A DNA stretch of 64,000 nt. Origin: Aquanectria penicillioides. Its lineage: Eukaryota > Ascomycota > Sordariomycetes > Hypocreales > Nectriaceae. The DNA lies in NCBI GenBank assembly GCA_003415625.1, contig PYIU01000009.1:2232001-2296000 (forward strand). Reading direction: 5' to 3'. Below are positions 47,873 through 58,492 of this stretch, piece after piece. The position numbers and the translations under genes were made by a program. Under the pieces are notes generated by a model. The model had not been told where the DNA came from and made no database searches. It saw only the letters and a program-made list of their open reading frames with translations. Numbering within the stretch: position 1 is the stretch's first letter; every line of letters starts with the position of its first letter.

Positions 47873-48694
47873 ATGTCCCATCACGAGAAGAAGCCGCTCT
47901 GGCTTATCCAGCCTCGCCTGGACGCTGGAGAATATCGAGACAAGCTCATGGGAAGCGTCGTCAAGTATCCTGAGCTGCCCACGGAGAAGCACATCCCATA
48001 CCACTCCAACAAACTTCCCCTTGAGTTGGTGAGCAACTTGGATCCCAAACCGGTCCAGGTCCGCAACGTCAAATTTTGGCAGCGCAGAATCAGGGATGCG
48101 AGGGTGTCGGCCTCTGTCAATGAGATCCTCGAGGGCTTTGTCGAGCGCGCAAAGGACAGTAACAGCGAGCACGCGGCGACAGTTGCGCGCCTATGGCACA
48201 TGGACTCTCCCGGCGAAAAGTTCAAGGAGTTGCTCAAGAACAAGCAATACTTTGAGGAGCTCTTTGAGCTGCTCCGAAGCAACCACGACCAGGGCTATTT
48301 CATCACCGACATTGTGACTCTTGTCAACCTGGAAGCCAGCAGCGAAAGCGGCAAATCACACGGCTTCGGCGCCTCTACAAAGATCCCCGTCGACCCAAAC
48401 ACGGGCATCCGTGTAGGCGCCGATGCCCACATGACAAAGCAGCGACAAGGCGGCCACTCGGGGACCTATGAGGAGGAAATCATTGTCTTCCTAGGATACC
48501 GCCTGGTGCGTCTGGAGAAGGTGGACGGCAAGCGGGCCAAGCTGGCGCGTGTGTTCATGGGCCAGAAGCACGGCTTCGCAGTCAAGGACGGTTTCGAATA
48601 CTGGCCGCAGATTGAGGACGGGCCGGTCGAGGGCAACGCGGAGCCATTCCTGGAGCCGGTGACGCCCCCCGGAGACGGTGCCGGAGAAGACTGA
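47873..48694 (+). CDS. candidate fungal gasdermin-like pore-forming protein (RCD-1/HET-Q1-like)
   Basis: Intronless frame of 273 codons from a GCCATGTCC start. There is no signal peptide. The order of features resembles gasdermin N-domains: an N-terminal strand (PLWLIQPRLD), a strand LDPKPVQVRNVKFW, helical sequence (residues about 85-145), then a long edge-strand pair with a glycine-rich, variable insertion (GYFITDIVTLVNLEASSES ... GRVGADAH-like loop) returning as EEEIIVFLGYRLVRLEK. In known fungal systems such proteins are released by proteolysis and permeabilise membranes during allorecognition. The NLR gene next door fits such a locus. The assignment rests on pattern recognition of strand/loop order, not on a search. 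The C-terminus is odd: a run of six C at 48665-48670 sends the frame to an early stop, while the next frame continues in plausible protein to a stop at 48756-48758 (294 residues if one base is removed). Confidence 0.5.
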   Translation: MSHHEKKPLWLIQPRLDAGEYRDKLMGSVVKYPELPTEKHIPYHSNKLPLELVSNLDPKPVQVRNVKFWQRRIRDARVSASVNEILEGFVERAKDSNSEHAATVARLWHMDSPGEKFKELLKNKQYFEELFELLRSNHDQGYFITDIVTLVNLEASSESGKSHGFGASTKIPVDPNTGIRVGADAHMTKQRQGGHSGTYEEEIIVFLGYRLVRLEKVDGKRAKLARVFMGQKHGFAVKDGFEYWPQIEDGPVEGNAEPFLEPVTPPGDGAGED

Positions 48695-48758
48695 GGAGGA
48701 GAAGGAGTTGGATAAGATTGCGGAAGAGATTGGGGCTGACTTTGAAATTGTTGGATAG

Positions 48759-49381
48759 ACGGGGGTGGATGCCGGCGTGCTACTTGAGTTTTATGTTTTG
48801 GACGCATGGTGTGTTATATAGTTGGACGGCATTGGCGGGACGCAACGGACATAATGGTGGAGGAGACATGTGGACCTGATTAGGTTGACTACGACTTGCA
48901 TGATATATACCTTGAAATGGGTGCCCTGGGAGGCATATAGATGGACGACGGAATGGATATATTATATGATTTAAATGGATGTGATTGACTACGTGATGAC
49001 GAGATACACAATCCGCCGGTTATCATTGAGCTCGGATGAAATAAAATAAATGAAATAATTCGATGGAGTTATTTATAATGTTAGGTAGGTCCTCAGAAAT
49101 AAATCTTATCGGCATTGGTTCTGTTGAAACCGAATTGATGTGGATGGATATTTGCCATTTCTTGTTAGTATGCGCCTTGCATGCCACATACCATTCCAGA
49201 CACACAGCCTTCTCTCTTTTGACACTGATCACAATTTCAAGGAAAGAAGACGAAGAAGCTAAGAGAAGAGAAAAAAAAAAAGAAAGAAAAGATGTAGTTA
49301 GTAACCAAGGACCCAAAAAAAAAAAACGACTCGTCCCAAAGGACGACTGATGCTGCTGGTTCACCTTCTTGCGTCAAGAGA
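48759..49381. other. intergenic with Pol III-type terminator
   Basis: 3' flank of the gasdermin-like gene, then a purine-rich tract. On the minus strand the A12 run at 49315-49326 is a T12 tract 56 nt past the tRNA end, a good RNA polymerase III terminator. Confidence 0.5.
49315..49326 (-). terminator. oligo-T Pol III terminator of tRNA-Ala
   Basis: Twelve T on the tRNA's coding strand, the first long T run downstream of the tRNA 3' end. Confidence 0.5.
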
Positions 49382-49473
49382 TGGAGATTGAGGGAATTGA
49401 ACCCCCGACCTTTTGTAAGCGAGTGTGCTTGAGACAATGCAAAACAAACGTCATACCCCTAGACCAAATCCCC
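49382..49473 (-). tRNA. tRNA-Ala(UGC), intron-containing
   Basis: Read on minus: acceptor GGGGATT pairs with AATCTCC plus discriminator A; D stem GTC/GAC; anticodon stem TTTGT pairs perfectly with ACAAA; loop TT-TGC-A then T; variable AGGTC; T arm GGGGG-TTCAATT-CCCTC. An intron of about 20 nt follows position 37. The mature length is 72 nt. The anticodon UGC decodes GCA. The acceptor has the G3:U70 wobble pair that marks alanine tRNAs, which independently supports the call. The body (TTTGGTCTAGGGGTATGA) resembles fungal tRNA-Pro, so isotype software may hesitate. Confidence 0.8.
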
Positions 49474-49953
49474 AATATGTTCTTTGATGAGGAATCGGGG
49501 ATGCTGAGTTGCATGATATCCCTTTGATGCCAGATTCTGTGGTGTTCGTTGGCTCACAGCCACACCTTGTCTGGCACGAACCTTGCCATCACACGCGGCG
49601 TCGGCCAGTTCCCGGCAGCGCCACCCGCAACGCCGCGTGACCCCCCGGAACAAAGAACCAAGAACAAAGCCCCTGGAATAAAGCCTCTGGACTCGCTAAG
49701 CCACGCGACGGCGCCCACTGGAGGCCAGCCGGTCGCCTGGAGCGTGTGAATCACCCGCCGGCGACCTCCACTGAAGGCCTCCTTCCCCGCCGCTGCTGCG
49801 TGTGTTGGCTTCGCATGTGTCTATGCAACTTTGGTGAGGCGCCACGCCGTAACTTACTGAGCTGACAAGCCTCATAAACTCACCCTCGCCTTCATCGTCT
49901 CAAGATGAGCAACGACTCTCGCCGCGACCGATAGCGCCCAAGAATTTGCGTAG
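49474..49953. other. promoter region of the NLR gene
   Basis: 480 bp between the tRNA 5' end and the NLR start. It would carry the NLR promoter and leader. No specific motif is recognised. Confidence 0.4.
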
Positions 49954-52900
49954 ATGGCGACCGACGCCCTGGAGCCGCTCAAGGGACTGCTTCACCGGGT
50001 GCGAGGCGCTGTTTCGGGAGTTGCGAGGACCAGGACTGGTGAGATAAGTGGCTTGGAGATTGTGCGCGATCCCGAACATGCTGAGATTGAGTGAGTTTTT
50101 GTTCGAGTCGCGCGCAAACATGATGCGATGCGATGGCTGGAAAGCGAAGAGACTGACAACTTGCTAGTATCGTCGCCGTCCACGGCCTCGGCGGCGAGGG
50201 CTTCCGCTCGTGGGTCACCTGGGAGCCTGGGTCTAAGAAGAAGTCATGGCTCGAGGAGCTGCTGGCAAAGGACATTCCCAACGCGCGAATCATGACGTAT
50301 GGCTACATCTCCGACGGCGTCAACTATCGCTACCTCGTGCGCAACGTCCTGTACGGCCGCGCGCTCGATATGGTCAAGGAGCTGGCCGCCCAGCGCACTC
50401 GCGACGGCTCGTCGCGCCGCCCGCTCTTCTTCATCGCCCATAGCCTCGGAGGCTGGATTGTCAAGCGCGCCCTCATCATCTCCAGCGAAGCCGTCGACAC
50501 ACACATCAAGAACATTGAGCTGTCGACCTGCGGTGTCGCCTTCTTTGGGACATTGTCGCCAGGCCGCCCGTCGTCGCCATCGCCACTTGCCACCGTCATC
50601 CGCCGCACGACTTCAGGATTGGAAAACGACCAACGCGCCCTGCGCGCCTCTCGGACTTCCCGCTCTCGGACTTCCTCATTGCAGATGCATGGTCAGCCGG
50701 ACAGCAGCGACATGGAGTGGCTGGAGAATCAGATGGAAGCCTTCAAGGCCATTACCGCCAACCTGCCGAGGCTATCGTTCCACGAGACGAAGCAGTCCGG
50801 GTCCAATGAAGGTCTGGTCGTGGACAAGCGGCACTCAATGCAGGGATCCGATGGCGTCCAGATTGGGTTGACGGCAACGCATTGGGACCTGGTCAAGTTT
50901 CAGGGACGAGACTCCAACTACAATACCTTCCTAGGCAACTTTCGCGACATGGTTGACAAGCGCCGAACCTCTGAGGTTTTGGAAGCGAAGCGCAAGGCTT
51001 TTGATATGACAGCCGGTGAGTTTGTTCGCATCATATTGAATTACCAGAGATTGACATTGTATAGTACATCGCTTAGAATACCTTTCTGCTGGGTTTGCAA
51101 TTCCATACAAACTTCCGAGTGAACCAAGCATAATCATCCCGAGGGACGATCTCCTTGTTAAACTGGAGCCTATTCTGAAACCTCCTACAGAGATGCACAA
51201 GGTGCACTTTGCCATTGCGAACCTGTGGGGCCTTCCGGGAACTGGCAAGACAACCTTGGCCCGTGACTATGCCGAGAAGCACAGAGACGAACTCTCCTTT
51301 GTGTTTTGGATCTGGGCCGAAAGCTGGGAGACTGTGGTTGCGAGCTACCTCGAGTTTGCCAATTCGCTGGTGATTCATTACAGCCAAAATGCCCCGAGGA
51401 GCCAGATCGAAAACGATTTCGGCCTCACAGGAGTTGAGGACATGCTCAGGGTTAAGAGCATCTTGCAACTAGATACGTTACGAGTCAGATCGGTGGTTCG
51501 CGCAGTTAAGGAGTGGCTTCTTCGACCGGAAAATGACAAATGGCTCCTCATCTTTGACAATGTGGAACCTTCATATGACATATTTGACTTTATTCCCTTG
51601 ACTCTCTCGGGTCAGATTATCCTCACGTCTAGGGACAGCAACTGCTGCTCGTGGGGAACCAAACTTCAGGTTCAAAGTATGGACGATGACCAGGGAACAA
51701 GATTGATAGGCTCTGTGATGGGAGACTATGTCTTGGAAGAGCCAAAACAAGGTGAGCAACAACACCACACATGTATCCGCAGAGCTAACAGGCACACAGC
51801 CGAGGCAGCTCTTCGAATTGTTCAACGTTTGCAGCACCACCCACAAAGCATAGCCATGGCGGCATCGACGATTCGACAGACGGGTTCGACAGTGGCCGAT
51901 TACGAGAACAAGATGGAATCAAGAGTGCCGTTGCATCTTCTTGGCTCAACTATTGACCAATCCCCAGTTACAAAGCTGATTCTCAACATCAGCGCTATGC
52001 TATCGACATCGGTTATCCCAGTCGCGCTGTTTTGTGCAACATCGCAGATAAAAACCGCCCCAGACAGATTCATGGGCGTGTTTAATGACATGAAAGGTAT
52101 GTTTACATTAATAGCTAGCAAGGTCAAAACTAATACCTCGCAGCGTTCCAAGATCTGAGCCATGTTGGCGATGTTCTTCAACACCTCTTGGACGAACACG
52201 TCATCCAAGCACTAACACCGTCCGAATCCCCCGATTCCTCACAATCTCAATCATCCGGTCCCGCATCTCCCTCTTTTGGCTACTTTATGCTCGACGCCGC
52301 TGCTAGGGACCACGTGCGAGGGTCGCTCAGTGCGCCCGAAAAGGTTGACAACGCGTGGCTAGCGTGTAACGTATGCGTGGATGGTATCAAGCAGAAAGAG
52401 GTCGACTCGTTGAGGTTGCCTGAGATCCATGATTTTGGAAGAATCATGGCCCCTCATGCCAAGACTTGTTACGATGACTTGTCCGACATGCTAAAAGATG
52501 TTTCGGAAGACGACGATGCTGTTGAATGGCAAGTTTTAGGAAACGTCTGCATGACGCAGGGCGCTTCGGAGCAGGCGATCGGATGCTTTGAACTCGCTCT
52601 TAAACAGAACCACATGGACCCGATCGAACGTATTCAAACCTCCCTGTCTCTGGCTTCCCTCCTGCAGCAAGCCAATGAGACCAAGCGGAGCGAGCAAGTA
52701 CTTTCAAACATCAACATTGCCTCCATCGACAAGGCTCTTGGCTTCCGCGTGGCTTCAGCAAAAGCCTCTGCTGCTGCTGCCCAAGACGAGCTTGACAAGG
52801 CCGAAAAGCAGTACGAATCCCTGGAACAGCAGCAAGAAGAAGCCCTGGGCCCAACAGACCTTACCACCGTCAGCACCGTACAGAAGCTCGCTGCTACGCT

Positions 52901-53648
52901 CGAACGTCTCGGCAAGATGGAGGAGGCACAGGCAATGTACCGCCGCGTCTACATTACATACCAAAACCTTTTCGGCCAGGGCCATCCCATGACGCTCCAG
53001 GCGCTGGAGGATCTGGCCCATATATCAAAAGCTAGCAGCTCCATTGACGAGGCAGAGCAGCTCTACACCCAGTCCGTAGACATCAAGATGCATTACCTTG
53101 GTCCCCACCACCCCAGCACCGCACATGCAATCCAGAAACTTGCAGTCATTTATGACATGCGATGTCGATACGACGAGGCTCGCTCAAAGTACCAACAGGC
53201 CCTCGAAATCATGGCACCGACGCTCGGCCGCGCTCACCCTGCGTACACAACGACAAAGGAGAACATGGCACTCAGCGCGCGCTGGCACGGCGCTTCCCTG
53301 ACCGAAGACGTGAACCTGAGCTTCAGCTCCCGGTACACCGACGACGAAGACGACGAAGACCAGGTTTCGCCCACGACGGACCCCAAAAACCGCAGCGCCG
53401 CCCGTGCTGTTGCGTACAACCTCGCCGAGTCTTTGTACCTCGAGGTCCTGGACGTCCAGATCAAGGCGCGCGACTTATACACCAACGAGCACATCTTGTC
53501 GACGGGCTCCAAGCTGCGTGAGATGTACGAGAACGAAGACTATTTCGAAGAGACCAAGGCTGACAAGGTGGCCGCACTGTTGAAGATGCTGCGGGAAGGC
53601 AGGAGGGATGAAGGGGTGACAGAATCTCAGCCAAAGGGAGAAGAATGA
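49954..53648 (+). CDS. NLR protein: alpha/beta-hydrolase (SesB-like) + NB-ARC + TPR
   Basis: Five exons, 49954-50090, 50168-51015, 51065-51751, 51800-52096 and 52144-53648, give 1,157 residues in an unbroken frame. Residues about 45-250 are an alpha/beta-hydrolase with oxyanion-side VAVHGLGGEG and nucleophile elbow AHSLGG (Ser near 138), as in fungal SesB/PGAP1-like NLR effectors. NB-ARC follows: P-loop GLPGTGKTT near 384, Walker B WLLIFDNVE near 488, sensor-like ILTSR near 514. Kinesin-light-chain-type TPRs lie near 790-1030 (EEAQAMYRRVYITYQNLFGQGHP, DEAEQLYTQSVDIK, YDEARSKYQQALEIM) and probably sense the ligand. Such proteins act in heterokaryon incompatibility and xenorecognition. The third intron (51752-51799, 48 nt) is a multiple of three without a stop, so it may be retained. 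The gene lies 1.2 kb from the gasdermin-like gene, on the same strand. Confidence 0.88.
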
Positions 53649-54410
53649 CAAGGGGCCCCGGTGGGGATGTGGCTTTGATGGCGATTTACCTTGTGGATGT
53701 ACCTGGGCGTTGATCTTGGGGTATTTGCTACTTGTGCTAGCGAAGGAGTTGGGAATGTGTTTTGACAACGGTTATGATGACAAAGATGATGTATCGATTC
53801 CCAAGAATCAATGTATGAAATTAATATTTCTCAGCTGAACAAGCCCATCACATCCATCACATCCATCACATCACATCACAGTGTGCAGCGCGGCGCGAAT
53901 CTCTCGTAATATCATGCAGCCAAAATTAAAAATAAAAGGCGCCTTTTTATATTCGTCTCCAATCCGCCACCGCCTCACGGGCAGGCAGGATCATCTTTTG
54001 TCCCCATTTATCATATCGTACAACGCAGCCAGAAAAAAAAAGTAGCGAGAGACTCCCCTCCATCCCCACCCAAGATGACCTTCCAACGATGAAACGAGGC
54101 TCCGGTATGCCAAGGAGAAAAACAAAACCTCCCCTTGTCCCGTTCTATAGTGATGAAGCGACCGACTCAATGGCAACAGGCGCCTTCCCAACCCTGAGGC
54201 ATGAATGCAAGAACAGAAGACGTGACCCAAAAGACAAAAACAAGATATGGGAGAAATGTCGCCGTGGGGAAGTATGGATGGCGAGGTTTTGACCCAGGCT
54301 AAGCAAAGCCAATGGTTTCCAGCTGGGATGGCTTTTCCAAAAACAAAAAAAGAGCAAGTTGTAAGTTGGGTATAGAGTATATGTGGATGGGCTAGAGGGA
54401 GGTGAGATTC
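53649..54410. other. convergent 3' flanks of NLR and DCR2-like genes
   Basis: 760 bp between stops of two convergent genes. It contains a CATCACATC repeat and AT-rich sequence, with no gene. Confidence 0.6.
53846..53879. repeat. CATCACATC-type short tandem repeat
   Basis: CATCACATC/CATCACAT units alternate over 34 bp downstream of the NLR stop. Confidence 0.8.
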
Positions 54411-56364
54411 TTATGAGCGACTCGGAAGCTTCTGGGCCGGGATCTTCTGGGCCGCTGGGGGCGGCTGCTTTTGATCATCAGGGGGTTGTGGAGCACCCTC
54501 TTCGGGGACAGTCGGGGGAGGAGGAGGAAGAGCCTTGGGTTTGCCACCGTCGACAATGATTTGCTCGTCGATACGGGCGGCAGTGTCACCGTACTCCAAT
54601 CGCTTCCAGGTGGTGATGCGAGCTTCGTTCATGTCCACCTCAAACAGGCGTAGTCGACGAACATAATCGCCGTAACCAGCATATCCGCCAAAACCGGCGC
54701 CGCCAGCGTAGCACATCCACAAGGCTGGCTTCTGGTTTTCTTCATCACCGTCTACGCTGAGGGAGCAATAATCATTGCAATGATCACTGTATATGTCAGG
54801 TTGCGACGACGCAAAAAGAAGGCAGATCAACTTACTGTCCGGCACTGACCATGACGATGCCCTGTTCTACCAGAGCATCGCGGAAGCCAGAGTTGAAAAC
54901 GGGGGCGGTGACACCCTCCCTCCAGTCTCCAAGCCGGGGCAAAGTCCAATTGGCGTATTCGGTCATGGGGATGTGGATAAAGGAAATATCCATGTGGCGG
55001 TGGGTGTACCGGTTGTGGTTCTGCTTCAATCCCGCAACAGTCTTCTTGAACCACTCAATCTGATTGGGCTTGACCCAGTCATAGCCTGGGTACTTGCGTT
55101 CATTCGAAGAGTAGGCATGGGTGTCGAAGAAGTAGATTGTCAGAGCAGAGTGGTCCGACTTGCCACGGGCAAGAATTTCAATGTAGTAATTGCCCACGCC
55201 AGCAATGTCGGCGGGACCAGCGGCGGAGAGAGAGTACGGGAGCGACTCCATGAGGGCCATCTGCCCTTCACGGGACATGGTCTTTTCGTCATCGTGGTTG
55301 CCAAAGATGGCAGCATAGGGGATCCTGCGCTCGATAAGGAGGTTGGCCCACTTGAAGATGGCCTAGAAAGGGTCAGCTTGATGAACAGGAATTGGGGCCC
55401 AGTGCGTGTACTGACGGTTGGCGCATCTGGCGCGGTGTCTCCGTTGACCTGGTCGCCACTCAGCACGACAAAGTCTGGCTTCTCTTCATCTAGGATTCTG
55501 TTGACGAAATCAAGAGTTCTTGGATCAGCCTCACACTTGCCGCCGTTGTACGAGTCTGGAACAGCCTCACGGCATTTGCCAACACCGGTACTAAGATGGA
55601 GATCGCCAATCTGCAAAATTTTGAAGCGCCCATTATCCCTGATTCGAGGAGTTGGCTTTTTATGTTCGTGATGGGGCCCTCGCCTGACAGTTATCTGTAC
55701 GCATGGCAGTTTACCACTAGTCTTGAGAAGCAAAGGAGTGCCTGTTATGGCCCACCCGTCTCTGGCTTCAACAGCATCGTATCCGAAAAGAACGTCAACG
55801 TCGGTCACAGCCTCGCTAGAATCGCTCGCTTGCTTCTTGGCAGATCGTTTGATCCAGAGACCGTTAGTGCGCTTCTCCCAGGGCTCATCAGATTCGCCTT
55901 TGGGCTGAGGCTGGAGCCTTCCGACAGAGACATCCATCACTACCTTGTCCGCGTCGGTGAGCTCCTCCTCATGCTTGCGACTGACGAAGATGTACGCCGA
56001 CGAGGTCCAGGCCTTGCCCAGATACAGATCCTTCTCTATTCGATGCCATTTCTTAGGGTCGAGCTCGCAAGAGGAAAAGATATTCAGGCTGGAGCATGTG
56101 ACGATGGTGACGTCGGTGACTACCAGCCCCGGATGGTGAGAGGGCATGTAGCCATGGATGGAGTTGGGAAGGACTCGATAATTTCTGTCGAGAAGGAAGA
56201 TGACGAAGAAGGTGAAGACGGCGGCGCTGGTAAGCTGGACGATGGCCCGGACCTGAACGAGACGGGGACGTGGTTAGCAGGCGACTTCATGCCATGGCAT
56301 GACTGGGACGGGCGAGAAAGGAGACGCCGCAATCTGGGGAGCTGCTCACAATGCGTCGTGTCAT
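54411..56364 (-). CDS. DCR2: Dcr2-like calcineurin-type metallophosphatase
   Basis: Four exons, 56364-56350, 56252-55416, 55362-54836 and 54786-54411, give 584 residues. The first exon is just five codons (MTRRI). Exon 2 opens with a membrane anchor, residues about 8-25 (VQLTSAAVFTFFVIFLLD). The metallophosphoesterase core shows ILQIGDLHLS near 221, LSGDQVNGD near 271, FGNHDD near 305 and GHDH near 459-462, the last formed across the exon 3/4 junction; all metal ligands appear present. The tail is Pro/Gln/Lys-rich. Yeast Dcr2 is a phosphatase linked to cell-cycle Sic1 dosage and to Ire1 dephosphorylation in the unfolded protein response; that role is by family. The symbol is by family resemblance; other Dcr2 paralogues exist in fungi. 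Confidence 0.9.
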
Positions 56365-58492
56365 GATGGGAGGCGGTGGCCAAAAAGCCAAGTGTATGAA
56401 AGTGAAAAGTTGGGTGGAGAGATCCGCCGCCTCAGGTAGCGACAGCTAAAAAGTGGCGGGCAGGTCGGGCATTCGGGGGCAGGATCGAGGGTTGGGCTAT
56501 TCGCATCTTCCCGGGATGGGCGGCTGTCGCATTGCACACAACGAGGACCAGGAGGATCGAATGTCGGGGGCGATCGCGGGGAAGAAGCTCAATGGCGTCG
56601 TGTGATCGGGTCGCGGCTGCTAGCGTCGTCGCAAGGTCAGTCGCCAGGCGGACGTGACACAACGGTCGGGGCGACAGCTAACGATACCCAGATCAGCCAC
56701 CAGATTGAAGCCGGCGACGATCGAAGGCGTGGGTGGTTTTCCAGGTGCAGGAGGAAGATGTTGGACGATTGAGTTGCGCCAACATGCAGATTATTACGAC
56801 CAGACCAAGCGAAAGAGAGAGGAAGGAGAGACAGGGGCCAGGGGGAGGCCCTTAAACATGTGCCTGTGCCGTGCAACAGGGCAGGCGCACACTACTCCGT
56901 AATTCAGCGGCCCTGCCCTGTTGGCCGCCCCGTAACCCCCTTTGCGTCTTGCCATTCTTGAGACCACAAGTGGGCCCGCCGCGCCGGGAGGTCGGGAGTC
57001 GGCGTCGGATCTGCTTAACTCTGGGGAACGGACACACAAACTGTCGGATTTTGGAGGGTAGCTACTTGATCGACGGTAGGATCAGCTGGGATGGCACTGC
57101 GGCGATGGAGGTATGGATATATGGATACAGTACACCTCGAAACCATGTTGCTTTTGGAGACTGTGCGCGGAATGCCACCCTTCCCGGGCCTCGGGGAATT
57201 CTTCAATGTCATCAAGTTCGAGTCGTCATACATGAATATCCACATACCACCTCAGTTGTTTGAGGGCCAGGGTGACGCACATGTCACAAAACATACCTAT
57301 GCTCCCGACATAGCCAAGGAAACCCCCTGAGGTCCCTCGCGCGTCGCTACATTGCGCACACCTATGGTGATCTAGCCGCTCAGCCTCTAGCCAAGCTTAG
57401 GCATCCACCCGAAGGAGCGACCATCTCGCCCACCACCTGGCACTAATTTCTCCCATCTCATCTCGTCCGAACCGCTTCAGACTTGAGCACGAATGGAAAT
57501 CTACAAGCCAATTGTGGCAGTGTTACGTTCCCCCATGGCCATACGCGCGGCCTTGAGCATGTCGATGATACCATGCTCTCAGTTAAGTGGGCCAAACACG
57601 AGTGGAGGAAGAGGGCATCAAGGGCAGACAGCAAGGGGAAAATGAAGAAATGAAGAGTTGCAAAAATTTCAATGCCAATGTATGAGCAAAGTCGAGTTGA
57701 AAATCTATTGAACCAAATAGCCCTTCGGTTCATTGGATGCACATGATTTGTTATCAACTGGTACTGTGCTGGGACCAGTAGCCAGCTCCAGCTCCTTGCT
57801 AACACTTCAGCGACCTTTGCGTAGTGCTTCGCCAGGAGAAAACATCACCTCGTAGCATGTGTTTGGATGACTTTGGTTTATTTCCGACAGTCTTTGCTTT
57901 TTACTCTTCTAGAACCGCTGGAAAGTTCCTATACGTAGCCACTTAGGCCAAGAGAGGTTTCCTTTCAGAGGTACCTACCTACCCTAATCAAACAAGCTTC
58001 TTATAGCTTGCCCTCCAATCAGCACTATGGGTTTGGCCACCTCCCGAGCCTTCCTCCCTTGGCAACTAACTACCTTACCTAAGCTCCCCGGAATTTGCAG
58101 CACTGAACTTGGAGGGAGCCGTTCGGTTCCTGGAAAGACTGGAGCTCCAGGCAGGAATATGGTCCGTGCGCATCTCCCTGTGAACAAACAAGACAAACCA
58201 CCCAAATGCAAAGCAAAAGCTGCCCAGCAAGGCAAGGCCCCCGGATAGAACAAAGGAAGCGCCCGTCCCACTAAATCCCAGTCTCCATCGTCATTCTCCT
58301 TTTCCATCCCGATCAAAGCCCTCCGTCCTCTTCGATCGATTTTCGACTCGACTCGACTCGTATCGTCTCGACTTTCTCCCCTAGCGTTATTCCTCTCCAT
58401 CTTCGTCGCCGCGCGTCTCGCAATCGTCGTCCCTGGTTCCACTCTCCCACCCCCAGGCTACTCCCTCGACAGAAAAAAAAAACGTGCGCGTC
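56365..58492. other. divergent promoter region (DCR2-like and SAP genes)
   Basis: 2.1 kb between two divergent starts. The sequence next to the SAP gene is CT-rich with TCGACTCGACTCG repeats near 58,345-58,370. No coding frame is supported. Confidence 0.5.
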
